50,000 nucleotides of DNA, from assembly GCA_905221605.1 (NCBI GenBank), contig CAJNDS010001558.1, forward strand, positions 300,001-350,000, given 5' to 3'. Both the position numbers and the translations under genes were made by a program. This document shows, piece after piece, positions 10,801 through 21,900 of the stretch (within the stretch, counting starts at the first letter, position 1; each line of letters opens with the position of its first letter). This DNA is from Symbiodinium natans (Eukaryota; Sar; Dinophyceae; Suessiales; Symbiodiniaceae). The notes beneath the pieces were generated by a model. It was not told where the DNA came from. It was given only the letters and a program-made list of their open reading frames with translations, and searched no databases.

Positions 10801-13800
10801 CCCTAACCTCGTAAAGAACCCTAAGCCCCCAAGACTCTTAAAGCCCCAGATTAGGGTTTAGGGTTTAGGGTTTAGGGTTTAGGGTTTAGGGTTTAGGTTT
10901 CTAACTCTCGAACCCTAAGCCTGGAGCTCGAAGGCCCCAGGCACGAGGACTTCCGGACACAAAACCAGACTCCTCAGACCCTCAGACGGACTTAAGGCCC
11001 GAATCCCCCCAGCAACAGTCCTCGAGCCCCCTAAACCATATGCCCCTCGAGCGCTCGCCAGGAATTTCTGGGACTTTCTGGCGCACCCCAGAAGCGTGGA
11101 GCTTACGGGCTTTGTGCGGTTTAGGGTTCAGGGTTGGGGGGGCTTGGGTGGCTTTGGGGGCTGTTGGGGGGCAAGTAGGATGCCCGCAAAACAAAGCTGG
11201 AGGGCTCCAGAAGAAGAGGGTTCAATTGAGACGACTTAGGGTTGTATCCCCTAAACCCTAAACCCTAAACCCTAAACCCTAAACCCTAAACCCTAAACCC
11301 TAAGAGCCCCAACCAGGCTTTAGGCTAAGGCCTGACATGCCATCACCGTGAGGCAGCGGCGGTTGAATCTGAATGCCCTGGCCGTGCTCTTGAATCTCCT
11401 GCTGCCACGCCCTGAGCCAGGGCTTTGGGCTTTGGGCTTTGGGGTGTAGGGCTTAAGCCCGCTAAACCCAAAACCCTAAACCCTAAACCCTAAGCCCTAA
11501 ACCCTAAACCCTAAACCCTAAACCCTAAACCCTTAGGGTGTTTTGGAGGGTTTGGGGTGTAGGGTAAGCAGGTGAGAGGTTTTCGGGGGGTTGGCTGGAG
11601 GGAAATGATCTTGCGTTCTTGGGACCCTACAAGCCTTAAGCTTGACAGTACTTGACAGACCCCAAAGAACATCAAAGAGGCACATCCTCCACAACCTTCT
11701 CAGGATTATATAAGGGTTGAGGTCCCCTAGAGCCTTCGAAGCCTACGGCCTACATACCCATATGGGGGTTTGCGAAAAGAGGGCACCCTTAAAATAAACC
11801 CCCAAGTAGTAGGATCCCCTGAAAATCAGGACCTAATAAGGCGCCCCTAATTTCGGAAACCCCCTTTACAGCATACTCTGCCTCAGTGGGTTTATAGAGA
11901 TACAAGGGTGCCCCTCAGTTCGGAAACCCCATGTATGTCACATTCATGCAAAATTCTGGAGGGGCTTAGCGGGGCGAATCGAGTCTGGAATCGCGTGAAA
12001 CCCTCAAGCCAGACACGGGTTTAGGGTTTAGGGTTTAGGGTTTAGGGTGTAGGGTTTAGGGTTTAGGGTTTAGAATGTAGGGTGTCAGGGTGTAGGGTTT
12101 AGGGTTTGGGGCTGCCTAAACCGAACCAACTCTGCGAAGCCCTCCGCTCAGCGAAGAATTCCAGTTGTATTTCTTTAGGACTTTTCGGTTTGGCATATTT
12201 TTGGTTTAGGGGTTTAGGGCTGTAAGCCCTTTTAAACCCTATAAACCCTACAAGCCCTATAAACCCTTAATATCCCCAAAGGATGGGTCTATAGGGCTTA
12301 GGCCCTGGACGATCTTCAGCGTGATCTGCTGGGCCCTGTCTTTCTCGTTGCATTACAAGGCAAGTTGAGGGTCTGAACTACTCGGAGGTTCATGGTACTG
12401 ATGAACCACTTGTAACTGTTCTTATAACCCACTTAGAAGCCCCCTAAGTGCCCTAATATGGTTATAAGTACAGTTATAAGCACAGTTATACATGGTTAAT
12501 AAGTACCATGAACTTGATAGGATTCAGGGTTTCGGATGGCTTAATTATGGGGCCTGTACGGTTTAGGCTTAAGGTTGTGGATGCGACTCGGCTTTCGATT
12601 CGTGGTGGCCCTCTCCAAAATAGTATGCAAATTGACCTTCGGAAACTTTGATGCGGGGGGGAGAAGCGATTCTGTAGCATGCTGCTAACAGTCATTGACT
12701 TCAAAATCTGGCGGTTTCTATCTCGAATCCCGCCCCGCCCAAGACCTAGAAATTGAAGGGTAGACTGCTTGATCTTAAGACATTGATGGGCTGGATTTCT
12801 TATTTGAAGCGGGGGGGTCCCTAAACCCTAAACCCTAAACCCTAAAACTTAAACCCTAAACCCTAAACCCTAAACCCTAAACCCTGGGGTGGGGCGAAAT
12901 TCAGAAATTGATGTTGAGGGGTGGGATTTCTTGTGCGGGAGGGTACGGTCCTAAAAATGAGGACACTTCCACGTTTAGCTTCGACAGAGTTGTCCCATAA
13001 ACGCTATAAACCCTACACCCCCTAAACCTCACAAGCCCCCTAATTACGTGTAACCCCAACTACCTACAGCTTAGTAGCAACGAGTACCCTCGCAAATACT
13101 AGGCATAACCCCATACAAAACAGGTAAGCCCTTTGTACCTTCCGAAGCTCCCACCACCCCTACCCTAAGCCCTAAACCCTAAACCCTAAACCCTAAACCC
13201 TAAACCCTAAACCCTAAACCCTAAACCCCAAGCCCTAAGCCCTAAACCCTAAACCTAAACCCTAAACCCGAAACCCTAAACCCGAAACCCGAAACCCTAA
13301 ACCCTAACCCTGCAGCGGCGCAGGCACCCCTGATTGCCTGGAGCCCAAGTTCTTTCGATGGGCGAGCCGACAACCTGGCCTCAGAATGCCTAGTAGAGGG
13401 GCCTGAGGTGGGGGTTGGGGGTTTAGGGTTTAGGGTTCAGGTTTCGGGGTTTAGGGTTTAGGGTTTAGGGTATAGAGTTTAGGGTTTAGGGTTTAGGGTT
13501 TAGGGTTTAGGGCCTACTATTAGGGGCCTGAATAATTAGAATGGGGTTTTGTCGGTTAGCATAGTATAATTCTAAAGGTTCCGACCCCCATGTTAGACCC
13601 TAAGCCCTACCTTATGAATCCCAAACTTCCTTTTCTGGTAGCTTACCGAAAGTCAGGGGCCTTGCCGCCTACAAAACAGGGAGGCTTTGCAGAGGACAGA
13701 CGGAATGTCAGCGTGTGCTCAGCTCCAAGAACTTATCTAAACAGAGCTCGAGAGGGCGCAAAGCTTTGGTAAAAAAGGGCTTAGGGTTTTAGGGTCTAGG

Positions 13801-14605
13801 GTCTAGGTTTTATAGGGGTTAGGTCTAGGTTTTAGGGTTTAGGTCTTGGCGTTTAGGGTTTAGGGTTTTCACTAGGGGTTAGGTCTGTCCCCGTGACCTC
13901 CATCGGCGTTGTTATTCGGGGCATTTTAGGGTTTAAGATCTAAAGGGTTTATACGTAAACCCGAAGCCCAAGCCTAAACATATAGTAGGATTCAAGGTTT
14001 AGGATTCTCAGGTTGTTCGGGTTCTTAGGGTTCGTTGGGTTGGGGGATCTATAGGCATTCAAAGTTTGAGGGGTTAGGGGTCTTAGGGTTTAGGGATTTT
14101 GGCCTTGTAATTATACTAGAATAACCCCCAAAACCCTATTCTAATTATTAACGCCCCTATATTATGTGTTTTTTGTGGGGGGAAGAGGCAAGTGGGGGCA
14201 GGGATCTTTCTGAAGTCTAGGATTTAGGTTTAGGGTTTAGGGTTTAAAGGTTTAGGGTTTCGGGTTTAGGGTTTAGGGTTTAGGGTTTACGGTCCCCTTG
14301 AGGCCTGGGGCATTGTGGCGGTGGGCCTTGCGATCGTGGCCGCGAGCGCCCGCTTGGCACGGGACTCGGCGCGTGGCGTGGAGCGAGTCAAGTAACAAGT
14401 ACCTCACCACAGACCCCAAAACCCGAAACTCCATCCAAGCCATGAGCCCCAAACGCCATAATTCTCTGGGATTTTAGGTTCCGGGGTTCAGGGGCTTGGT
14501 GGACGTGTTTTTTTGAGGGGCGCATTTGGTCGAAGTTATTGATTTTTGGCAGACCTTGCCTCCTGCATCAAGGCGATGCGCGCCGACTCGCCGGCATCTG
14601 AGTAG
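7843..14605 (+). CDS. Gene A: multi-exon unknown protein with a C-terminal membrane helix (5' end not found)
   Basis: Exons read by hand: 7843-7919 (to AAG|gttagt), 8914-about 9013/9019, 9385-9469 (CCA|gtaagg), 13316-13407 (GAG|gtgggg), 14303-14372 and 14553-14605, the last ending in TAG. Phases fit except at the second junction: a GT donor at 9019 would leave phase 1 while the next exon opens in phase 0, so a GA donor at 9013 or a missed exon is needed. Readable stretches include TYYSREDWEGYGRLPSWGW, EPRVPKITCVWDALQ and APLIAWSPSSFDGRADNLAS. Exon five encodes AWGIVAVGLAIVAASARLA, a good membrane helix, followed by LASCIKAMRADSPASE and stop, so the product may be anchored near its C-terminus. 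I do not recognise the family. Introns 1-3 begin with TTTAGGG repeats and end with CCCTAAA repeats; intron 4 has TTTAGGG at its 3' side and intron 5 has no array. No start codon was located. Confidence 0.45.
8842..8911 (-). repeat. CCCTAAA array at an intron 3' end (gene A intron 1)
   Basis: Nine to ten units run into TTAAACAG, the acceptor of the exon starting at 8914. The repeats provide the pyrimidines and CTAAAC steps expected upstream of an acceptor. Confidence 0.9.
9019..9164 (+). repeat. TTTAGGG array changing to TTTAGGGG octamers
   Basis: Six heptamers are followed by about 12 TTTAGGGG octamers. The array starts directly at the 3' edge of the second gene A exon. Confidence 0.95.
9293..9378 (-). 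repeat. CCCTAAA/CCCCAAA array at an intron 3' end
   Basis: A mixture of the two unit types ends six bases before the TTGTAG acceptor of the exon at 9385. Confidence 0.92.
9494..9553 (+). repeat. TTTAGGG array at an intron 5' side
   Basis: It follows GTAAGG, the donor of the exon ending at 9469, by 18 bp. Confidence 0.93.
9560..13160. other. Long intron of gene A: arrays, degenerate heptamers and one dispersed element
   Basis: It contains TTTAGGG arrays (10851-10904, 12018-12078), CCCTAAA arrays (11249-11305, 11464-11533, 12821-12886) and the inverted-repeat element at 12384-12515. The island 11320-11420 is open on both strands (plus ITVRQRRLNLNALAVLLNLL, minus AWQQEIQEHGQGIQIQ) with possible splice sites; I could not choose a strand. 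No other gene is visible. Confidence 0.5.
12384..12515. mobile_element. GGAGGTTCATGG-family element, copy 2
   Basis: It begins GGAGGTTCATGGTACT and ends AGTACCATGAACTT, so the right terminus has diverged at its last bases. Its interior closely matches the copy at 4968-5097. Confidence 0.85.
13163..13310 (-). repeat. CCCTAAA array with CCCGAAA and CCCTAAG variants
   Basis: About 20 units lead to TGCAG, the acceptor of the gene A exon at 13316. Confidence 0.93.
13420..13513 (+). repeat. TTTAGGG array at an intron 5' side
   Basis: It begins 13 bp after the exon ending at 13407. Confidence 0.93.
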
Positions 14606-15270
14606 ACCAGCTGACCACTGCACTACTCCCATTGAGCCCCTGAACCCCTAAGCTAACCCCCTCCCCATAAAATTAAACCTCCCCCTACCCCCAAAAAAAA
14701 ACCTTGTTATATTAATATTATAGTATAGGGGGTAGGGGGATGTAATATTAGGGGGAGGGGTTACCCCCCAACCCTAAACCCTAGCCCTAAACCCCACACC
14801 CCCTAAATCCTAAGCTCTGAATGCGCAGCCGACCCGAGAGCATGTTGAGATTTGGGGTCTCGGTTTTGGGGTTTAGGGTTTAGGGTTTAGGGTTTAGGGT
14901 TTAGGGTTTAGGGTTTAGGGTCTAATTAGGATTTTTGGGGGGTTTAGGGTGTTGGTGTGTTGGGGGTTTGGCCTTCGTAGGGTTCCACTCCTGCAACTGC
15001 CCCCACTTCTGTCCAAAAGCTCGCCCCCCCCAATCGCGGCAGAGTCCTCCTGCACTTTCGACCCCAGAACCAAAACCCTGCCTTAAGAACCCACAACCTG
15101 TTTTTTTTGGTTTTTGTGTTTAGGCTATTGTCATAGTTTTGGGTTCTTATGGTAGATCCTGAACAATTATACCCATATTTTCCCCTTCTATTCCTGCTTG
15201 TTTTGTTACATCAGCTGCCAAAAATTCCCAGAAGACATAGGCCCATATGTCCAAGCCCTCTCAATTTTTT
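14606..15270. other. Spacer after gene A
   Basis: It holds C-rich tracts, an AT-rich palindrome-like stretch near 14705-14755 and one TTTAGGG array (14874-14921). I see no exon with convincing splice sites. Confidence 0.4.
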
Positions 15271-15274
15271 TCAG

Positions 15275-15435
15275 AGCCATACAATCACAACGGCGAGAAC
15301 ACCACGATGATGCTACCGATGTTGATGATCAATGCTTTTCTTGCCGGCCTCCGCGATGAGATTTCACGACTCGCGATGGAAAAATGGCCTTTTGGGAGGC
15401 ATTCAGCGGACACGGCGAGGCCGGTGATTCTCATG
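15275..15435 (+). CDS. Candidate exon, perhaps a gag-like fragment
   Basis: A strong acceptor (AATTTTTTTCAG) opens a 161-bp frame of 53 codons ending ATG|gtttag before a TTTAGGG array. It contains NGENTTMMLPMLMINAF and LAGLRDEISRLAMEKWPF. The phrase with LAGLRDEI is the kind of helix seen in retrotransposon gag proteins, but that is weak. It could be an upstream exon of gene B (it ends in phase 0, while the first chained gene B exon needs phase 1, so at least one exon would be missing). Confidence 0.4.
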
Positions 15436-15631
15436 GTTTAGGGTTTAGGGTTTAGGGTTTAGGGTTTAGGGTTTAGGGTTTAGGGTGATTCTGCGCTGCC
15501 TAGTTAAAGTTGAACCAGAGCCGACGGTTTCAAGCCTAGAGGCCCTCTTTAAACCCTTCAAAGCTAGGACCCCCAGAGCAGGCCAGGGTTGAGGTTCCCC
15601 TTTAAGTCCCTTTTTCAACCCAGCAAAAAGG

Positions 15632-15720
15632 GGTTTAGGGTTTAGGGTTTAGGGTTTAAGGGTTAAGGGTTTAGGGTTTAGGGTTTAGGGTTTAGGGTTT
15701 AGGGTTTAGGGTTTAGGGTT
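15632..15720 (+). repeat. TTTAGGG array
   Basis: About 12 heptamers with minor variants, in DNA without a supported exon. Confidence 0.95.
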
Positions 15721-15879
15721 CAGCTCAACCCCAAACTCGTGAGGTCGGAGAAGTGGCACCCTGGCTGCAGGGAGGGCGGGGGTGAGGGCGGGGGAAGGGG
15801 GGGAGGTGGGGGTGGGCCGGGTTTGGTGTGAAAACCTTTTTAGGGTTTAGGGTTTAGGGTTTAGGATTAAGGATGCGGG

Positions 15880-17210
15880 GTGGGTTTGGATGCTAGAATG
15901 AGGGGAGAGCGCGAAGTTTCTCAATGCCTGCCGAAGGATCTGGCCGACCAGGCTCATTGTCATGGCGTTTGCTCCGTGTCTGTTGGCCCCCTCCTAAGTT
16001 GTGTAGACGAGTTTGAAGTAAATCCTGCTCCCTTACTTGGTGCAAACCCTAAACCCAAAACCGATGTGCACGGTGCCGAGGACGAGAATTGAACGAACCC
16101 TATATGGTTTCGGGTCCATATACCTCACGTGGAATCTCGTAGCAGAGTGGAAAGGATCCCAAGTGTTTGGGGTGCATTCGGACCCTACAGGGCACATGAA
16201 GTACGTATTACTCTTCGCGCAGCCACGAAACGGTGCGCGAAACATGCTGCAATGCGTATCCCATCGGAGGCATTCGTTCTTCACCGTGGCTACACTGGCT
16301 GCTGCCGGGGCTCTCAGAAGAATCTTAACCCGACAATGCCCAAACCCTATAAGCCCAAGAACTCACACGACAGAAGAAGAGTCTAGGGTTTAGGTTTAGG
16401 GTTTAGGGTTTAGGGTTGAGGGTTTAGGGTTTAGGGGTACCCCCTTTTTAAATTCCGGCGCGCTCCTGCCGCCTGCCAGGTCTTGATGGCAACCGCTTGT
16501 GGCGAGTGGAACTACAGGACCCCCTGAGGATGATTGCGACTCCTAGAGGGCTTTTTGGGGTTTAGGGTTTAGGGTTTGGGGTTTAGGGTTTATAGGATTT
16601 AGGGTTTGGGGTTTAGGGTTTAGGGTTTAGGGTTTAGGGTTTGGGGTTTAGGGTTTGGGGTTTGGGGTTTAGGGTTTAGCTGAGGCTCCTCCTTTCTGAC
16701 CTTTAACTGATGCCTTGTGCTTGGGTGGGGGGCGAGGGGGGTTAGGGGGTTGGGGGGGTTGGGGGGGCGGGGGAGTGCTGTCAGTGGAGAATCTCGATTC
16801 CCCAGCCTCCGGCACTTGCATTTTGAACCCCTAGAATCTTTAGGCTTTAAGGGTTTATGCGGAGGACGAATCTAGCAAAGGCTCAGTGGTCAGAAGTGTG
16901 CCATTTATTGAAGACTTGGGTTTTTGGGGTGCAGAGTTTAGGATTTAGGGGCTACTTTTCATGGGCATTTTGAACTGGCGTTGCGTGTAGGGTATTGCAG
17001 AGCTACTGCCAAGAATGGGAACCCTTTGGGGCTCAGGGTTACAAACCCTGCACAATCCAAAATGCTTCTTAACAAGGCCCATGCATCAAGCACAGGACAC
17101 ACACGTCGGGGGTATACGACTTGAACAACATGTGCTGGCCTGAGTGGGCGTCATGAGCACTTGTGGCTGATGGCTCGAGGTGTGGACTTTGCGGTTCAGG
17201 TTCGTCCTCG
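15880..17210. other. Island region with overlapping open frames, no supported gene
   Basis: Open frames of 70-118 codons overlap on both strands at 15880-16393. One possible exon (15917-15967, +, EREVSQCLPKDLADQAHCHG, donor GGC|gtttgc) has fair splice sites. TTTAGGG arrays are at 16385-16435 and 16556-16680, and G-runs at 16720-16775. Confidence 0.35.
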
Positions 17211-17213
17211 GAA

Positions 17214-17291
17214 CCCTAAACCCTAAACCCTAAACCCAAACCCCAAACCCCAAACCCTAAACCCTAAACCCTAAACCCTAAACCCTAAACC
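17214..17291 (-). repeat. CCCTAAA array with CCCCAAA units
   Basis: It abuts the minus-strand exon at 17291-17405, so in that exon's sense it is a TTTAGGG-type start of the following intron. Confidence 0.93.
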
Positions 17292-17405
17292 TGCTTAATT
17301 CTGAGGTCTCCTCCTCCTCCTCCTCCTCCTCCTCATCTGTCTCACCATCATCATCATCCATCACATAGCCGAACAATTTCTCCCATGCATGCGCTCGATG
17401 GCATC
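17291..17405 (-). CDS. Candidate exon with an acidic Asp/Glu run
   Basis: The acceptor AAGTGAG and donor AGCAG|gtttag bound 115 bp reading HAWEKLFGYVMDDDDGE followed by nine Glu codons. The GAG triplet run is a microsatellite in a reading frame with sensible flanks. The plus-strand alternative is a Ser/Pro/His repeat and less convincing. I found no partner exon with matching phase. Confidence 0.4.
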
Positions 17406-18157
17406 CTCACTTAGTTACGCTTTCTATGGATGATTCCGCGTATTGAAGCAAACAGATTTACCACGGCTTTGCCGTGTTTGTTTTTCTGTCGGCCACCGTG
17501 CATGGGCCGTACCAATTTGTGCTTGGGTGCATGCTTTCGGAACCCTAAACCCCAAACCCTAAACCCTACCGAAACCCTTATAGAAAAGAAGGAGGTGCCC
17601 AAAAACCCTACACCTAAACCTCAAATCCTTAGCCCAAACCCTAAACCCGTAATTCTAAGCCCCAAACCCGAGTTTCACATCCCACGCCCTCCGACCGAGG
17701 AATGCCTACCCTGCGGTCGGCACCCTAGCCAGGAATCTTTGCGGTGAATTCCATGACTCGGGTGCATTCGGGTTCGGGGACTTAGTGGGTTTGGGTCAAC
17801 CAAAACGCTACGAACCGCTAAAGACCCAACCCTGAAAACGCTAAGAAACCAAACCCACAGCTTCCCCTAAGGCCCCAAGCCCTAAGAAAACCCCTACAAA
17901 AGCCAAAGCAAAGCCTAAAACACCCCAAACCTAAAGAAGCCCGAAAAGGAGGCAGGCTCAAGCAACGATTCTAGGATGCCTAGTGCTACCTTATTGCCAT
18001 GCTTAGGGTCCTAGAGGCTTTCCTTCGTCAACCATTTAACATTGCATTGCACAACATTAGAGGTCTTTTCGTTAAGCACTTTTGGCTCTGGAGCCCTTTC
18101 TTTGGGGTAAGGTGGGGGGGGGGGGGGGTGGGGATTTTTGGGATGTGGGGGGGGGGG

Positions 18158-18236
18158 GTAAACCCTAAACCCTAAACCCTAACCCTAACCCTAAACCCTA
18201 AACCCTAAACCCTACCCTAAACCCTAAACCCTAAAC
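18158..18236 (-). repeat. CCCTAAA array
   Basis: It precedes an 85-bp island (18240-18325) that reads on both strands (minus DASIHQLLPLVPSGVHLRRR is the better one). Confidence 0.92.
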
Positions 18237-18325
18237 TCCTCTTGGCCCGAGCGCCGGCGAAGGTGAACCCCGCTGGGCACAAGGGGCAGCAGCTGATGGA
18301 TGCTGGCGTCTCAGGGCCCCGGCGG

Positions 18326-18552
18326 TTTAGGGTTTAGGGTTTAGGGTTTAGGGTTTAGGGTTTAGGGGTTTAGGGCTTAGGGCTTAGGGCTTGGGGCTTA
18401 GGGCTTAGGGTTTAGGGCTTAGGGCTTAGGGCTTAGGGCTTAGGGCTTAGGGCTTAGGGCTTAGGGCTTAGGGCTTAGGGCTTAGGGCTTAGGGCTTAGG
18501 GCTTAGGGCTTAGGGCTTAGGGCTTAGGGCTTAGGGCTTAGGGCTTAGGGGC
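18326..18552 (+). repeat. TTTAGGG array switching to a homogeneous GGGCTTA array
   Basis: Five TTTAGGG units are followed by about 25 copies of the variant GGGCTTA (CTTAGGG), almost without interruption from about 18368. This uniform variant block points to local expansion rather than ordinary telomere synthesis. Confidence 0.95.
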
Positions 18553-18786
18553 TTGGATTACAGGACAAGAGGCTTCAGGGGTTTGGGGGTTGGGGTTTAG
18601 GCTTGGTGGATTGCCGAGGGTGGCCCAAGAAGAAGATTGAAGCTCTCAACTTGACCCCCCCCCACACCCCAGGTAATCACCCCAACTTCAGTTGTCAATG
18701 GGGGCGAAGAGAACTCCAATGCACATCCATCCTGGCCCCCTTGAAGCCCTTGACCCCCCCCAAAAAAAAACAAAAGACAAAAAAAC

Positions 18787-18826
18787 AAAAACACACACAC
18801 ACACACACACACACAAAAAAAAAAAA
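18787..18826. repeat. CA microsatellite with flanking A-runs
   Basis: A short (CA)n run follows an A-rich stretch. Open frames across it are low-complexity artefacts. Confidence 0.9.
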
Positions 18827-18926
18827 AGCAAGAAACGTAAAAACCCTCTAGGCCCGAACCGAAAGCCCTTACGCAAACCCTCAGCCCAAAACCCTAAACC
18901 CTAAACCCACCCCTTAAAGCCCTGAG

Positions 18927-21900
18927 ATGATCCTGAGGCCGGCCGCATCTACTTTGCCGAAGGCACTGGCCTGGACCTGAAGAAGGCGATGAGCCAGGGG
19001 CTCATCCGGCCGAGTGCAGTTGGGTTTAGGGTTTAGGGTTTAGGGTTTAGAGTTTAGGGTTTAGGGTTTCGGGGGGTTTTTTGGTTTTCAGGAGACTCGT
19101 CAAGGCGGTTTCCATGCGGAGCACACGTTATCCTAAAACTAAAACCCTCCTTAGCCCACAAGCCCATGGCTGAACGACAGGCTAAACACGCATGCCAACA
19201 CTCCTCCCGAGTACTGTACCCTGAAGAAGGGCATGGACAGTGGATCATTGACCAAGTGAGGAGTCCGAGTGATGAGTCTGATCCGGCCCCATCTTATAGG
19301 CCGCGCTCTCTCTTTGCTAGCTTGCAGGCGTTGGTTGCCCAAGTTTTACCCTAAGCCCTTAACCCCTAAACCTAAACCCTAAACCCTAGACCCTAGACCC
19401 TAAACCTCTGTGTTTCGTGGCCGGATTTCTTTGTCGGTCTTACGCGCTTTGCTGGCTCTTTCGCCCTCGAAGCAAGAGGCCGCCCCTGTCTCTCTGCCTC
19501 GCCCTGCCCTTTTTCAGTACTTGCAGGTTTAGGGTTTAGGGTTTAGGGTCTGGGGTTTGGGGTTTAGGGTTTAGGGTTTAGGGTTTAGGGTTCATGGCAC
19601 TTATTAACCAATCAGTTCCGTACTTAGAACTGTACTTGTAACCACATTAGCAGCTGTAATGTGTTAATACGTGCCATGAGCCTCCAAGTAGGAGTGTGTT
19701 GCGTGTTTTCCAGTTTTAATGCGCCGCCCTCAGAAGTGGGGGTTTACGAAAATAGGGTTTAGGGTTGAGGGTTGAGGGTTTAGGGTTCTAGGAACCCTAA
19801 ACCCTAAACCCTAAACCCTAAACCCTATAGCAGGGATTACAGAATGGGGTATATTATGCGGACTCTATTTTGGGAAATACCCAAGCAGGCGTGGTGGAGA
19901 GTCTGGAGATGCAGTGAGGTTTAGGGTTTAGGGTTTAGGGTTTAGGATTTAGGGTTTAGGGTTTAGGGTTTAGGGTTTAGCAGGGCTTATGGTGCTTTTT
20001 GAGAGAGTTCAGCATCGAATGCCCTAACTAGGTCCTAAACCCTGGGCCCTAAGACCCGAAATCCCTAAACCCCTAAACTTTGTTAAACCCCTAGACCCTA
20101 AAACCCCTGATCTCCTAAAACCTAAGACCCTCCCCCAACCCTCTAAACCCCTAAAACCCTTAAACCCGAAACCCTAAAAGCCATAACCCTAAAACCCTAG
20201 ACCCTAAAAAAAACCGAAACCTGAAAACCTCTAAAAACCCTAACAGCCCAAAAAAGCCTAAAGACCCTGAACAACCCTTAAAAACCCTAGAAAATCCTTG
20301 ATAAGAACCCATGAAGACCCTGAAAACACCCTAAACCCTCATCCCCTAAATCCTCAACCCTAAACCCTAATCCCCTAAACCCTAAACCCCAAACCCCAAA
20401 TTCTAAGCCCTAAACCCTAAACCCTAAACCCCTAAACCCCTAAACCCCTAAACCCCAAACCCTAAACCCTAAACCCTAAACCCTAAACTCTCTAAACCCT
20501 AATCCCCTAAAAGCGCATGAAGCCAAGGCTTTAAGGACTCAGACACCTACTGCGTGGCTCCCATCACTGTGGGCCAGGCTTTCAGGGGTTCAGGGTTTAG
20601 GGAGTTTAGGGTTTAGGGTTTAGGGTTTAGGGTTTAGGGTTTAGAATTTGGGGTTTGGGGTTTAGGGTTTGCAGGGAATGTTAGGGGTAAGGGTTGCAGG
20701 GTTGAGAGTTGAAGGGCTTAGCAATGTTTGGGATTTAGGGCGTGCGCCGTCCCGCCCCCCAACGCGGACAGAGCTTTCTCTTCTATACGCCTGCGAGGCT
20801 TAAGGGTTTAGGGTTTAGGGTTTAGGGTTTAGGGTTTAGGGTTTAGGGTTTAGGGTTTAGGGTTTAGGGTTTAGGGTTAGGAATGTAACTTGCAGCGCAA
20901 ACCCTAACCTCCCTAAACCCTAAACTCCCGTAACCCGAGACCCGAAACCTTAAACCTGCTTGGCTCTCAGTAGGGAATGGGGGTGTCAATAAGGTACCTT
21001 ATAGAATTTGCTTTCTATGGGTATATATGCGCCAGCCCCCCTCCCCCCCCCCCCATGGTATCCCCCCCTCCCCCCCCTGTGGTTCATGGTGGGTTTTGGG
21101 GTCCCCCCCTCCCCCCCCCCCCCCCCTGTGGTTCATGGGTTTGTGGTTTAGGGGTTTAGGGTTAGGCTGTAGAGATCAGGATTTTCACTCTGGTCCATTG
21201 GTTCATTGTGGGTTTAGAGTTTAATCAGGGTTCAAGGTTTGGGGAAATGGTTGGTTTACGGTTTCCCCTCTCCCGCTGTGGATCGTGCTGAGTTTGCGCT
21301 TCAGGGTTCAGGGTTAAAGCGGCTAAGGTTTCGGGTTTACCCTTCTCCCTCCTGTCGTTCATTGGTGGGTTTAGGTTTTAGGGCTTAGGGTTCAGGGTGT
21401 GGGGTTTAGGCTGAGGTTTCTCTGTCCTCCCCCGTGGTCCGTGGTGTTTTTAGGGTTAACAGGCAGGGTTTGGGGGGGGATGCCGTGGGGGGGGGGGGGG
21501 GGGGGGTAGGGTACCTCAATCCCTCATTCCCTGCTAAGGACGCCCTGAACCCCTAAGCCCAAAACCCTAAACCCCAAACCCCAAACCCCAAACCCCAAAC
21601 CCCAAACCCCAAACCCCAAACCCCAAACCCCAAACCCCAAACCCTAAACCCTAAACCCTAAACCATTCAACTGCACGGTGCAGGACCAGATGGCTTCCTA
21701 TGACTACTGGGCCATCGGCCGGATCCTTACAGGGATGTGGGCGAAGGTTTATGGTTCAGGGTGGGCTTAGGGGTCAAGTCTAGGGCTTAGGGTTTAGGGG
21801 TTCAGGGTTTAGGGGTTTAGGGGTTTGGGGGTTTAGGGGTTTAGGGGTTTAGGGGTTTAGGGGTTTAGGGGTTTAGGGGTTTAGGGGTTTGGGGGTTTAG

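Noticed and set aside
18368-18552. A CRISPR-like array
   Set aside because: Units are seven bases in direct tandem without spacers.
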